Assembly (NCBI GenBank): GCA_049293015.1
Contig: JBATSB010000171.1
Location: forward strand, 1-64,000
Length of the DNA: 64,000 nt
From: UBA2330 sp049293015
GTDB taxonomy: Bacteria > Bacteroidota > Ignavibacteria > Tepidaquicellales > Tepidaquicellaceae
Direction: 5' to 3'
Made by a program: the position numbers and the translations under genes. The notes under the pieces were generated by a model. That model was not told the DNA's origin and made no database searches. It saw only the letters and a list, made by a program, of their open reading frames with translations. Positions 33,524 to 43,106 of the stretch are shown here, piece by piece. Position 1 is the first letter of the stretch. Each line of letters starts with the position of its first letter.

Positions 33524-33556
33524 CTTCTCAGCGGAAATCCCGTTGAGAAGCTTTTT
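33524..33556. terminator. Bidirectional terminator between TMEM175-like and STAS genes
   Basis: CTTCTCAGCGG (33524-33534) pairs with CCGTTGAGAAG (33540-33550), with one G-T position and a 5-base loop. A-rich DNA on the left and CTTTTT on the right give a tail on each strand. It serves two convergent genes. Confidence 0.88.
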
Positions 33557-33575
33557 AAGATATATGTAAGAAATT

Positions 33576-33881
33576 TTATTTTATTTCAAATACCCTGTCT
33601 AGACGTGCAATCTTCATAAGATCTTCGACATTCTTGTTTACATTTATCAGCATCAGTTTTCTTTCCTTATCTCTTTCAATCCTTTCTGAAAAGAGAAGAA
33701 CAGAAAGTCCAGAGCTGTCGCACTTTGTTACATCTTTAAGGTCAATGATAAACTGATTATTGATTTCCTTCTGTAAAAAAACCAACTCAGTTTTCAACTG
33801 TGCAGCAAGGCTATGGTCAAGAGACTTTTCTTCAAGTTTGAAAATAGTCTTGTCGTCCTGTTTATCGATTTCAAATTTCAT
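33576..33881 (-). CDS. STAS-domain anti-sigma factor antagonist
   Basis: A 101-aa single STAS domain like SpoIIAA/RsbV. FIIDLKDVTKCDSSGLSVLL holds the conserved DSSG (residues 55-58), the phosphorylatable Ser loop. In the family, phosphorylation by a partner kinase such as RsbW releases or blocks binding to an anti-sigma factor. The kinase is not in this window. The start overlaps the pnp stop (TAATG), so translation is coupled to pnp. It ends before the shared terminator. Confidence 0.9.
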   Translation of the reverse strand: MKFEIDKQDDKTIFKLEEKSLDHSLAAQLKTELVFLQKEINNQFIIDLKDVTKCDSSGLSVLLFSERIERDKERKLMLINVNKNVEDLMKIARLDRVFEIK

Positions 33882-36019
33882 TATGCGTTTTCATTAGGGT
33901 TAACGGGTTCTTTTGGTGCAACAGGTTCTTTTGGTAATAAGATCTTTCTGCTTAATTTTAATTTTCCTGAATCGTCAATACCTAGCAACTTCACCTGTAC
34001 TTTCTGTCCAAACTTCAGCACATCTTCGACCTTTACTACTCTCTTATTATCGATCTCTGAAATGTGAAGCAGTCCTTCTTTTCCGGGAAGTATCTCTACA
34101 AAAGCTCCGAATTCTTTTATTCCTTTAACTGTACCATCATAGATCTTTCCGACTTCAGGAACTTCAGTTAGTCCGGCGATCATCTTCCTTGCAATCTCTG
34201 CCTGAGTATGATCGACTGCGGCAATTGTTACTTTACCTTCATCATCAATATCTATCTCAGCACCTGATTCTGCAATTATACTTCTGATTGTCTTTCCGCC
34301 AGGTCCGATTACTGCACCGATCATGTCTCTCGGTACCATCATAGAATAAAGATGTGGAGCGTATTTTGAAATTGATTCTCTCGCTGTATTCAAAGTCTGA
34401 TCCATTACATTCAGAATATGAAGTCTACCATCTTTAGCCTGATTCAAAGCTTTCTCCATTATCTCAAATGAAATTCCTCTTACTTTAATATCCATCTGAA
34501 TAGCTGTAATGCCTTCAGCAGTACCTGCTACTTTAAAATCCATATCTCCGAAATGATCTTCATCTCCAAGTATATCTGATAATATTGCTGTTTTATCATT
34601 TTCAATAACAAGACCCATTGCAATTCCTGCGATAGGTTTTTTTAACTTCACACCGGCGTCCATTAATGCAAGTGAACCTGCACAGACAGTTGCCATTGAT
34701 GATGAACCGTTTGATTCTAGAATATCAGAAACAACTCTTAGTGAATATGGAAAATCTTCGTCGTTTGGTAATAATTTTTTAAGTGACCTCTCTGCAAGAT
34801 TTCCGTGACCGATCTCTCTTCTACCTGGTCCCGGTCTTCCGCCAACTTCACCGGTACTGAACGGCGGGAAATTATAATGCAGCATAAATCTTTTGTACGA
34901 CAGATCTTTTAATCCTTCTATCATCTGCTCATCTCTCTTCGTTCCCAAAGTTACTGTAGTAAGACTTTGTGTCTGACCTCTTGTAAATAGAGCTGAGCCG
35001 TGTGTTCTCGGCAGCACGCCTACTTCACATGTAATATCTCTGATGTCTGCAAGTCCTCTTCCGTCAAGTCTTTTATTTTCATCAAGTATCATCGATCTCA
35101 TCACATCATATTGGATATCATGTATTATTTTTCCAAATTGCTTTTCCATTTCAGGAAATTTCTCAGACAGAGCATCGACTACTTTTTTAAAGACATCTTT
35201 ATTTTTTTGCTGTCTTTCTTCTTTTGTTAAGATAGTGTGAGTCACATTTTTTATATCTTCAGTGACGAGTGCTTTTATTTCAGCATCCATATCAGGATAT
35301 TCTTCCTTAGCCAGAAGCTCTCTTTTAGCTTTACCGCATTCAGCAGCAAAAGCAAGCTGGAAATTGCAAAGCTCGGCTATATATTTATGACCAAATTTTA
35401 TTGCTTCAATAATTTCAGATTCAGAAATTTCTTTGGCTTCACCTTCCACCATCATAATAGAATCTACTGACCCTGCTATCGTAATATCAAAATCACCGTT
35501 ATCGATCTGCTCATGATTTGGATTCAAAATAAATTCACCGTTGATCCTTGTAACTCTGACTTCTGAGATCGGCACATCAAATGGAATATCAGAAATTAAT
35601 AAAGCTGCTGATGCTCCTGTTGCTGCTAATACATCAGTATCATTTTCTCCGTCAGAAGAATATACTGAACAAAGAAGTTGTACTTCATTAAAAAAACCTT
35701 CAGGAAACATTGGTCTGATAGGTCTGTCAATAAGTCTTGATGAAAGAATTTCCTTTTCAGTTGGTCTGCCTTCTCTCTTAAAAAATCCGCCGGGAATCTT
35801 TCCTGCGGATGCAGTCTTTTCTCTGTAATCCACTGTTAACGGGAAAAAATCCTGACCCGGTTTTGCTTCGTCTGAAGCTGTTACTGTACATAGAACAAAG
35901 TTATCACCTTGAGAAATCATAACAGCACCGTTTGCCTGCTTGGCTAGTTTGCCTGATTCTAAGGTTATTTTTCTTCCGCCTATTTCAATACTCTTTTCAA
36001 TTTTCTGTGTAATTGGCAT
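33881..36019 (-). CDS. pnp: Polyribonucleotide nucleotidyltransferase (PNPase)
   Basis: Phosphorolytic 3'-5' exoribonuclease of the RNA degradosome, 712 aa. Two RNase PH-like domains are seen: the first includes GDNFVLCTVTASDEAKPGQD, FPLTVDYREKTASAGKIPGG and FFKREGRPTEKEILSSRLID; the second includes RTHGSALFTRGQTQSL and SDILGDEDHFGDMDFKVAGT. A KH domain (GPGGKTIRSIIAESGAEIDI) and an S1 domain (GTVKGIKEFGAFVEILPGKE, GLLHISEI) complete it. Order and length match E. coli Pnp. It is 12 bases after rpsO and runs into the STAS gene with overlapping stop/start. Confidence 0.97.
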   Translation of the reverse strand: MPITQKIEKSIEIGGRKITLESGKLAKQANGAVMISQGDNFVLCTVTASDEAKPGQDFFPLTVDYREKTASAGKIPGGFFKREGRPTEKEILSSRLIDRPIRPMFPEGFFNEVQLLCSVYSSDGENDTDVLAATGASAALLISDIPFDVPISEVRVTRINGEFILNPNHEQIDNGDFDITIAGSVDSIMMVEGEAKEISESEIIEAIKFGHKYIAELCNFQLAFAAECGKAKRELLAKEEYPDMDAEIKALVTEDIKNVTHTILTKEERQQKNKDVFKKVVDALSEKFPEMEKQFGKIIHDIQYDVMRSMILDENKRLDGRGLADIRDITCEVGVLPRTHGSALFTRGQTQSLTTVTLGTKRDEQMIEGLKDLSYKRFMLHYNFPPFSTGEVGGRPGPGRREIGHGNLAERSLKKLLPNDEDFPYSLRVVSDILESNGSSSMATVCAGSLALMDAGVKLKKPIAGIAMGLVIENDKTAILSDILGDEDHFGDMDFKVAGTAEGITAIQMDIKVRGISFEIMEKALNQAKDGRLHILNVMDQTLNTARESISKYAPHLYSMMVPRDMIGAVIGPGGKTIRSIIAESGAEIDIDDEGKVTIAAVDHTQAEIARKMIAGLTEVPEVGKIYDGTVKGIKEFGAFVEILPGKEGLLHISEIDNKRVVKVEDVLKFGQKVQVKLLGIDDSGKLKLSRKILLPKEPVAPKEPVNPNENA

Positions 36020-36031
36020 TTATTCTTTTTA

Positions 36032-36304
36032 TTATTTTCTGATCTCTAATTCTTTTATGATAGTTCTGTATCTCTGGACATCTTTATTTTCCAGGTATCT
36101 TAAAAGCTTTCTTCTTTTTCCTACCATCTTAAGCAATCCTCTTCTGGAATGATTGTCTTTTTTATGTTTGTTGAAATGGTCTGCTGATAGTTCGTTGATC
36201 CTCTTTGTGAGAATTGCAACCTGAACTTCAGGCTTTCCGGAATCCTTATCGGAATTTCCAAATTTTGTTACTAATTCCTGTTTCTTTTCTTTTGATAATG
36301 GCAT
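36032..36304 (-). CDS. rpsO: 30S ribosomal protein S15
   Basis: A 90-aa primary rRNA-binding protein of the 30S platform. It shows the complete S15 pattern: ELVTKFGNSDKDSGKPEVQV, AILTKRINELSADHFNKHKK, DNHSRRGLLKMVGKRRKLLR and YLENKDVQRYRTIIKELEIR. The conserved HKKDNHSRRGL binds 16S rRNA. It lies between ribF and pnp in the widely conserved ribF-rpsO-pnp order, with gaps of 19 and 12 bases. Autoregulation by a leader pseudoknot, known in E. coli, could not be judged here. Confidence 0.97.
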   Translation of the reverse strand: MPLSKEKKQELVTKFGNSDKDSGKPEVQVAILTKRINELSADHFNKHKKDNHSRRGLLKMVGKRRKLLRYLENKDVQRYRTIIKELEIRK

Positions 36305-36323
36305 TTCTGTTTATTTATATTAT

Positions 36324-37268
36324 TTAATTAATTTTTATTTTTGTGAAAATTTCTTCACAGTTTATTTTATCTTTTGAAAGCTGTTCTTTTAGCTCTTCTA
36401 TTGAATCAAATTTTATTTCATCACGCAGATATTCAGAAAATTTAATTACAATATTCTTTCCATAAATATCTTTGTCAAAACCGAAAATATTAACTTCGAG
36501 CTTTATTGCATCATCATCAGTTACAGTCGGATTCTTTCCTATACTCATCATCCCGAAATATTCAACTCCTCCAAGCACTACTGTTACTGCATACACTCCG
36601 ATCGCAGGTATTAATTTGTATTCGCAGTCAGGTTTTATATTAGCTGTTGGATAACCTAATTCTCTTCCCAGCTTTTTTCCTTCTGTTACTGTCCCGCTAA
36701 GACTATATTCACTACCGAGAAGCAATGAAGCTTTTGAAACTTCTCCTTTTTCTAAAAGATGTCTGATCTCTGAACTGCTGACATGCTGACCGTCAGGTTT
36801 ATATTCATCTACCTTGTCAATCGTAAAATCAAATTCAGCGGAAAGTTCTTTTAGAGTATCAAAATTTCCTTCCCTGTTCTTACCAAACATGTGATCATAA
36901 CCAAGTATCAGATCACTCATTCCAATTTTTTTCAAAAGATAGTTCACATAAAAATCTTCAGCTTTTGTTTCAGAAAATTCTTTTGTGAAATTAATGACAT
37001 AAGTTATATCAATATCTAATTTTCCAAATATCTCCAGCTTTTCTTCAAGAGTCGAAAGTATCTTAATGTCCCTGTCACGATTTTTGAGTACTATCTGGGG
37101 ATGCGGGTCAAATGTAATAACTACGCTGCGTTGATCCTTTAAATTCTTTACTGCATTAAGTTTGTCGATGATTTTTCTGTGTCCAAGATGAACTCCGTCA
37201 AAAGTACCGACAGTTATTGCAGTTTTTTTAGCATAAACAAACTCACTTATATCCCTGATTACATTCAC
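36324..37268 (-). CDS. ribF: Bifunctional riboflavin kinase/FAD synthetase
   Basis: Phosphorylates riboflavin to FMN and adenylates it to FAD. The 314-aa protein has the N-terminal nucleotidyltransferase domain with VGTFDGVHLGHRKII, VITFDPHPQIVL, ILGYDHMFGKNREGN and VSSSEIRHLLEKGEV. The C-terminal flavokinase domain has LSGTVTEGKKLGRELGYPTA, IGVYAVTVVLGG, GMMSIGKNPTV and LEVNIFGFDKDIYGKNI. Its length and domain order are typical of bacterial RibF. It is the first gene of the ribF-rpsO-pnp-STAS run. Confidence 0.96.
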   Translation of the reverse strand: MNVIRDISEFVYAKKTAITVGTFDGVHLGHRKIIDKLNAVKNLKDQRSVVITFDPHPQIVLKNRDRDIKILSTLEEKLEIFGKLDIDITYVINFTKEFSETKAEDFYVNYLLKKIGMSDLILGYDHMFGKNREGNFDTLKELSAEFDFTIDKVDEYKPDGQHVSSSEIRHLLEKGEVSKASLLLGSEYSLSGTVTEGKKLGRELGYPTANIKPDCEYKLIPAIGVYAVTVVLGGVEYFGMMSIGKNPTVTDDDAIKLEVNIFGFDKDIYGKNIVIKFSEYLRDEIKFDSIEELKEQLSKDKINCEEIFTKIKIN

Positions 37269-37343
37269 TTTATCAGCTATTTAATATTAAACAGAATAAG
37301 GAAGGAATAGTAAGCAGATATTATGATAGAATTCAAAAATTCT

Positions 37344-37829
37344 TTAACCTAAGCTTTCAACAGCTTCTTTGAGCTCGTCAAATTTTACCTGTACTCCGGG
37401 ATTCTCTGTTATCTCCATATATTTGACAACACCTTCTTTATCAATTAGGACAACTGCTCTCTTAGCTGTTTCTTTCTGATCATGAGCAAATACTTCATGC
37501 ACAAGTCCTAATTTCCTTATAACTTCTCTGTTATAATCTGAAAGTAATGGGTATTTTATACTATTGGACTTTGCAAATGCTTTCTGTACAAAAGTGCCGT
37601 CAACGCTGATTCCAAACACTTCTAAGTCTTTTGAAGCAAAGTCACCTAAAGTATCTGATATTGTGCAATTCTGTTCTGTACAAACTCCAGTAAAAGCCAT
37701 TGGAAAGAAAACGAGTAATACGTTTTTCTTTCCTTTATAATCGCTGATGGAATAAGTTTTAAGTTCGTCTGAATGTGAGAATGAATTCAAAGAAATGTCA
37801 GGCATCTGATCACCGGTTTTAATAGACAT
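37344..37829 (-). CDS. Peroxiredoxin (AhpC/TSA, PrxQ/AhpE-like)
   Basis: A 161-aa thiol peroxidase that reduces hydrogen or organic peroxides. The peroxidatic site is VLLVFFPMAFTGVCTEQNCT with Cys50. Cys55 follows in the C-x4-C spacing of PrxQ/BCP-type atypical 2-Cys enzymes, so it may be the resolving Cys. KRAVVLIDKEGVVKYMEI carries the conserved Arg region. No signal peptide, so cytoplasmic. It stands alone upstream of ribF on the same strand. The electron donor is probably a thioredoxin such as that at 44455 (inference). Confidence 0.93.
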   Translation of the reverse strand: MSIKTGDQMPDISLNSFSHSDELKTYSISDYKGKKNVLLVFFPMAFTGVCTEQNCTISDTLGDFASKDLEVFGISVDGTFVQKAFAKSNSIKYPLLSDYNREVIRKLGLVHEVFAHDQKETAKRAVVLIDKEGVVKYMEITENPGVQVKFDELKEAVESLG

Positions 37830-38146
37830 ATATAATTTTAATTTGTTTTTTTAGAATCAAAAAGATAATCATTTGAGATTTTATTAACAATCCGATAAAA
37901 TTTTCCCGGAGGCATGTTCAAAAATTAATGATATAAACAATTTCCGGGTAATCTTGATATGATATCTTTTGATTTTTATAATTTATTGGTAAATTACTAT
38001 TTTTATTTTTACCTCCATATTAATTCATTTATTGTAAATAATATATATACTACTTTTGAGCACAATAAATCTACAACTATAATGACTTTTCCGGATTCTC
38101 TTTCAAAAATAATTCACAATATTTATAAATATTTAAAAAAAACATT
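37830..38146. other. Intergenic A/T-rich region, nothing identified
   Basis: About 315 bases between the divergent peroxiredoxin and T9SS protein genes. A 63-codon frame on the plus strand has Tyr/Phe/Asn-rich composition expected of A/T-rich non-coding DNA. No repeats or RNA gene seen. Confidence 0.55.
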
Positions 38147-41100
38147 TTGAAAAAAATATTATTACTTTCAGTTTTCCTTTTTATGATTTTCAGTCAGTTT
38201 GCTAATTCACAACAAAAATGGTCTAAAGACAGGAGACTTACTTCTAAACCTCCGATAGGCGATTTCCAAATGCTGCCTTCTGATTTTACACAATGGGAAA
38301 ATCCAAATAAATCAGACTGGATCATTAATACTCCCATCGGACAGGTTCTAGTAACTCCGAATGTAAGAGTTTTGCCAAATTCAAATCAGCAGGATGAGGT
38401 AATACTTGTCCGTCATCCGACTAATCCGATGATAATGTTTGGCTCTGCAAATACAACCGCAGGGTCTTCGTTTGGTCAGGGATCTTACACAACCACTGAC
38501 GGTGGCATAACCTGGTTTGGAACTGATCTTATTCCAGCTTTCGGATCACCAAGTGATCCGGGACCCTGTATTGATAAGGACGGAGTAATCATCATTACAA
38601 CTTTAAATCCGGGAATGGCAGCAAGCTATTCCACAAATAATGGTATTACATGGTCTCCTGCAGTAAATATAACAACTCAATCATCGGATAAAAATTTTGC
38701 TGCAAGTGATGATGCACCTTCAAGTTCATTTTACGGAAGAAGTTATTGCGTCTGGAGTAATTTTGCTTCCGGATCACCGCCAATTGTCATTTCTTACACT
38801 ACAAACAGTGGTGTCAGCTGGTCTTCAGTAAATCAAATTAATACTTCAGTTGCAGGTCACTATTCTCAGGGATGTGATATTGCAATCGGACCTACAGGAG
38901 AAGTTTATGTCTGCTGGGCAGCACCTAATTCCGCATCTCCTTTTATAGAGGACTTTGCAGGATTTGCAAAATCTGTTAACGGTAGTGCTAACTGGACAGT
39001 AACTGACAATGCGTATGATATGAACGGAATAAGATCAAGTTCATATAACGGATGGGGTGTGAGAGTAAACAGTTTTCCAAGAATCGGAGTGGACAGAAGC
39101 GGAGGTCCAAGAAACGGATGGATATATATAGTAGCTTCTGATGTGAACCTAGCTCCTGCAGGATCGGATGCTGATGTTGTAATTCACAGGTCATCTGATG
39201 GAGGAGTTACATGGTCTTCCGGTGTCAGAGTAAATCAGGATCCATTGAATAACGGAAAAGTTCAGTTCTTCCCGGCTATAAGAGTAGATGAATCAGGCGG
39301 AGTGAATGTTGTTTATTATGATAACAGGAATTACCCTTCAGTCGGCGATTCATGTCAGGTTTATGTTTCAAGGTCACTTGACGGAGGAACTACATGGACT
39401 GACATGCTTGTGAGCGATCACAGCTGGAAAGTAAAAGGCGAAGCAGGTCTGGGAAATTATATGGGAGATTATATTGGAATCACTTCAGGCAGCGGAAAAT
39501 TATGGCCGTTCTGGTTTGATGACAAATCCGGAACTATGCAGGCATGGACTACTTCAGTTCAGATCACTACATTTCCTTTAAATGCATTTAATCTGACTTC
39601 TCCTCCTGCAGGATCAAGAATTGCCACATTGCCAAATAACAATACAAACTATACATTTAACTGGGATACATCGGCATCAACTGCTTCTTACAAATGGATA
39701 TTCGGAAGTCCAAATGCTACATCAAGACAAATTACTTTATTACCGAATGGAAATTCTCTTTCAGTCACAGGCGGTCAGCTAGATGCAATCCTTCAGGGAC
39801 TCGGTCTTAATCAGGGAGACTCACTTGTAGGTCAGTGGGATGTCTGGGCATTCAGAAACGATCAGACAAATGATTCAATGAAAGCTACAAACGGTCCCAG
39901 ATCCATTACACTTAAAAGAGCTAAACCATTGCTCACAGCATTTAATCTTGTTTCACCACCGAACAATAGTTCAATACTGACTCAAGTATCAAATACAACT
40001 CCTGTCAATATCAACTGGACAAGATCAGGTGAAGCTGTAAATTACAGATGGTTATATGCATCACCCGATTTCAGCAATCAGTCAAATGTAAAATTAAGGT
40101 TCGCTGCAAACAATAATGGATTTGATTCTTCTTTGACTCTGAGAAATTCTCAGATAGATTCTGCATTAGCCGGTCTCGGAATAAATCTCGGAGATTCAAC
40201 AGTCGGTCAGTGGAGAACTTATGGCTATAGCGCTGGTGATTCACTTTCATCTGCTCAGACTTACAACATTACATTCAGAAGGGGTATTCCTCCTACAGTT
40301 ACTACTTCACTTGATTCTATTATCGTGAATGTTTTTTTAGGTGGAGGAGATTCAAGAAATATAAACATTGGAAATACAGGACAGTTTCCTCTTATCTGGT
40401 CAATCTCTGAATCTTCTGCTACACTTGATAATTTGAAAACCGAAAATAATTTTACTCAGGAACAAATTGAACAAATGGTGAATCTGCCGAAAGGTTCAGC
40501 AGATTTATTTTACGGACATGAACAGACTGATGCTCAGGGCGGACCTGATGCAGGAGGTTATTCATGGATAGACAGTGACGAACCGGGCGGTCCTGTTTTC
40601 AACTGGGTGGAGATATCTTCCACCGGTACAGAAATTACTACATGGACTATCGGTACTGCTGATGACGGTTCTGTTATACTTCCCTTACCTTTTACTTTTA
40701 ATTATTACAATAATAATTACAATTCGCTGAAGGTATGTACAAACGGCTGGGCTGGCTTTGACATTGCTTCCACTTCCAATGCTTATTCCAATGTTTCAAT
40801 TCCTGTTGCAGCAGAACCAAACAATTCACTTTATCCTTTCTGGGATGATCTCGATCTGAGGACGTCAGGACATGTATATTATATGAATGATCCAGCAAAT
40901 AACAGATTTATAGTTGAGTATAAAGATGCTCCTCATTTTACTTCAGGAGAATTATATACATTCCAGTTGATCATTTATAATGACGGAAGAATTTATTATC
41001 AATATCTGAATATGGATTCTTCATTGCTTAATTCATGCACGATCGGAACAGAGAATTCAGCCGGATCTGTCGGGCTGCAGGTGGTTTACAATGCTGCATA

Positions 41101-41617
41101 TCTTCATAATAATCTTGCGATCAAAATTGAAAAAGGTTTATCATGGCTGGAAGAAATACCTAGTTCAGGCACTATAACTCCGGGAGGTAATCAGAATGTT
41201 AATGTAATATTTTATTCAGCAGGATTATCTATCGGAACGTATTCAGGAATTATGAAAATAAATTCAAACGACCCAATTAATCCCGTAAAGAATATTTTAG
41301 TTAGAATGAATGTCGGACCGGTTAGTGTTCAGAATATTGCTCTTGGAATTCCTGACGAATTTAAATTAGATCAGAATTTTCCAAATCCATTCAATCCAAG
41401 TACTAAAATAAATTTTGCAATTCCAAAACAGGGATTTGTAGATCTTAAAATTTATGACATACTTGGAAAAGAAGTAGCTGCACTGATTAGCGAAGTCAAG
41501 TCACCCGGTTATTATGAGGTAGATTTTAACGCAGGTAATCTGTCGAGCGGTGTTTATTTCTATAGATTAGAGAGCAGTGGATTTATCAATATAAAAAGAA
41601 TGCTGCTTGTAAAATAA
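38147..41617 (+). CDS. Large T9SS-exported protein with sialidase-like (BNR) repeats
   Basis: A 1156-aa secreted protein. The start is a TTG at 38147-38149 leading into a signal peptide (KKILLLSVFLFMIFSQFANS). Residues about 60-470 contain repeated Asp-box-like turns (TTDGGITWFG, STNNGITWSP, TNSGVSWSS, SSDGGVTWSS, SLDGGTTWTD), a sialidase/BNR six-bladed propeller pattern. Two similar modules follow near 490-700 (FNLTSPPAGSRI, FNLVSPPNNSSI), then a jelly-roll-like domain with GPVFNWVEISSTGTEIT and an ASH/abnormal-spindle-like strand set. The end is a type A T9SS domain: NFPNPFNPSTKINFAIP, KIYDILGKEVAAL, SSGVYFYRLES, final KRMLLVK. Surface attachment is predicted. Substrate unknown. Confidence 0.88.
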   Translation: MKKILLLSVFLFMIFSQFANSQQKWSKDRRLTSKPPIGDFQMLPSDFTQWENPNKSDWIINTPIGQVLVTPNVRVLPNSNQQDEVILVRHPTNPMIMFGSANTTAGSSFGQGSYTTTDGGITWFGTDLIPAFGSPSDPGPCIDKDGVIIITTLNPGMAASYSTNNGITWSPAVNITTQSSDKNFAASDDAPSSSFYGRSYCVWSNFASGSPPIVISYTTNSGVSWSSVNQINTSVAGHYSQGCDIAIGPTGEVYVCWAAPNSASPFIEDFAGFAKSVNGSANWTVTDNAYDMNGIRSSSYNGWGVRVNSFPRIGVDRSGGPRNGWIYIVASDVNLAPAGSDADVVIHRSSDGGVTWSSGVRVNQDPLNNGKVQFFPAIRVDESGGVNVVYYDNRNYPSVGDSCQVYVSRSLDGGTTWTDMLVSDHSWKVKGEAGLGNYMGDYIGITSGSGKLWPFWFDDKSGTMQAWTTSVQITTFPLNAFNLTSPPAGSRIATLPNNNTNYTFNWDTSASTASYKWIFGSPNATSRQITLLPNGNSLSVTGGQLDAILQGLGLNQGDSLVGQWDVWAFRNDQTNDSMKATNGPRSITLKRAKPLLTAFNLVSPPNNSSILTQVSNTTPVNINWTRSGEAVNYRWLYASPDFSNQSNVKLRFAANNNGFDSSLTLRNSQIDSALAGLGINLGDSTVGQWRTYGYSAGDSLSSAQTYNITFRRGIPPTVTTSLDSIIVNVFLGGGDSRNINIGNTGQFPLIWSISESSATLDNLKTENNFTQEQIEQMVNLPKGSADLFYGHEQTDAQGGPDAGGYSWIDSDEPGGPVFNWVEISSTGTEITTWTIGTADDGSVILPLPFTFNYYNNNYNSLKVCTNGWAGFDIASTSNAYSNVSIPVAAEPNNSLYPFWDDLDLRTSGHVYYMNDPANNRFIVEYKDAPHFTSGELYTFQLIIYNDGRIYYQYLNMDSSLLNSCTIGTENSAGSVGLQVVYNAAYLHNNLAIKIEKGLSWLEEIPSSGTITPGGNQNVNVIFYSAGLSIGTYSGIMKINSNDPINPVKNILVRMNVGPVSVQNIALGIPDEFKLDQNFPNPFNPSTKINFAIPKQGFVDLKIYDILGKEVAALISEVKSPGYYEVDFNAGNLSSGVYFYRLESSGFINIKRMLLVK

Positions 41618-42053
41618 TTATTTAAAAGAAGTGATATAGAATCTGAGATATATCCGAATCAGCTTAATATTTTTATCTTTCCCGGAAAATCAATTTCGGG
41701 AAAGATATTTTTAGGTTGTTAATTTAAATTTAGTTTGAAACTGACAAAAGTTTTTTGAGTACTAAGAGGATAAATGTTTTGGGAAAATATTTCTAAGTGT
41801 TCTGAGATTCTAATCCTGAAAAGTATTTCTTTAACATTTACAGTTATTAATATATAAATTAACTTATCCACTTATAATATTTAGCAATATATAATCACAT
41901 GAAACCTTAAACATAAATTAATTTAAACTCTTTTAGTTTAAACTGATCATATTTATTTCAAATCTGTAACAATTCCAAAAAATTAATTGAAACCTCTATA
42001 AGAAAAAGAAGTTACATTAATCTTTAAAATTAAATTTCTATAAAAATTATTTA
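41618..42053. other. Intergenic region with a terminator
   Basis: Contains the hairpin at 41674-41712 for the upstream T9SS gene. The remaining ~340 bases are A/T-rich with no gene, RNA or long repeat recognised; they probably carry the promoter for the gene at 42054. Confidence 0.6.
41674..41712 (+). terminator. Intrinsic terminator after the 1156-aa T9SS gene
   Basis: TATCTTTCCCG (41674-41684) pairs perfectly with CGGGAAAGATA (41697-41707) over a 12-base loop and is followed by TTTTT. Confidence 0.9.
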
Positions 42054-43106
42054 ATGAAAGACCTGATAAGAATTTTCGTACCGCTTTTAGCAATAATTAT
42101 TTTTGTTGATTTTTATTATGAGACACCTGAAGGAGTTTATTCTATTGGAAATTATCCGGTCTGGATGAAAGATGTTTCGGGTAAACAGACCAATCAGACA
42201 TCCGGACTTTCTTTCGTCGGAGGTGACAGTACAAACAAAACATTCATTTCATGTGATGACATTGGTAAAATTAATTTGATCCGGGCAAATGAAAAAAATA
42301 ATCCGCCGACTCTTGAAATCTTTGAAATAAAATATTCAGATGAAATACAGATCCTTTTTAATAAATTTAAAAAGGTCGATATGGAGGATATTTATTTTGA
42401 CAAACCTAATAATAAAATATACTTATCGATAGAAGGACATGAATACAGTTCTTACGACCCCGAGATCTACAAAAAAAAGGAAGGCATTTACGAGATCACA
42501 TTTAATAATGACATTATGACATTTGATTCCATCTTAACCATTAAACGCTTAAATCTGCCGGAAGAAGTTTACAAATATACTCTTGATAATATTGGTTTTG
42601 AGGGGTTTGCTCTGACTGAGAATTATTTGTATTTAGGACTGGAAAATCTGCAGGATACTTCAAATAATTTTACAGACAGTACTTATATTTATATAGTAGA
42701 CAGAAAAACCAACGAACTTAAAAAATCAGTTACCACCAAAGAGCACAGTATAAGTTCTATATCAGGACTTTATGCGGTCGATGATCATACACTTTTAGGA
42801 GTGGATAGAAATACCCGCAGAATGTTTTATCTGAAATTTGATAAAGATTTTAATATTGAAGATTCAAGATTGGAAGTAATGAATCTTTCCATTCCGGGAC
42901 ATGAGGATATAGATAAAATTCTCGGCATAGCAACCGAATCATTAACATTAGATTTTGAAGGAAATATTTATGTAGCCACTGATCCATGGATGGATTTTTA
43001 CAAACCTGATCTTGCCGATAGAAAAAAACTTTCAAAAGATGAGCTAGATAATTTTTATAATTTTGTTCCGGTCATGTATAAATTTAAAAACATTTTTCCA
43101 AAATGA
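42054..43106 (+). CDS. Phytase-like (esterase-like) beta-propeller protein
   Basis: A 350-aa protein with an N-terminal membrane anchor or uncleaved signal (LIRIFVPLLAIIIFVDFYY). The body looks like a beta propeller of the phytase-like esterase family. Blades include TSGLSFVGGDSTNKTFISCD, KVDMEDIYFDKPNNKIYLSI, NIGFEGFALTENYLYLGLEN and SSISGLYAVDDHTLLGVDRN; the EGFAL and ISGL turns are characteristic. Catalysis has not been shown for most members. It overlaps the YjbQ gene by four bases (ATGA), so the two are translationally coupled. Substrate unknown. Confidence 0.7.
   Translation: MKDLIRIFVPLLAIIIFVDFYYETPEGVYSIGNYPVWMKDVSGKQTNQTSGLSFVGGDSTNKTFISCDDIGKINLIRANEKNNPPTLEIFEIKYSDEIQILFNKFKKVDMEDIYFDKPNNKIYLSIEGHEYSSYDPEIYKKKEGIYEITFNNDIMTFDSILTIKRLNLPEEVYKYTLDNIGFEGFALTENYLYLGLENLQDTSNNFTDSTYIYIVDRKTNELKKSVTTKEHSISSISGLYAVDDHTLLGVDRNTRRMFYLKFDKDFNIEDSRLEVMNLSIPGHEDIDKILGIATESLTLDFEGNIYVATDPWMDFYKPDLADRKKLSKDELDNFYNFVPVMYKFKNIFPK

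Noticed and set aside
37959..38150. Plus-strand 63-codon frame
   Set aside because: Tyr/Phe/Asn/Ile-rich composition expected of A/T-rich non-coding DNA, overlapping the start of the T9SS gene.
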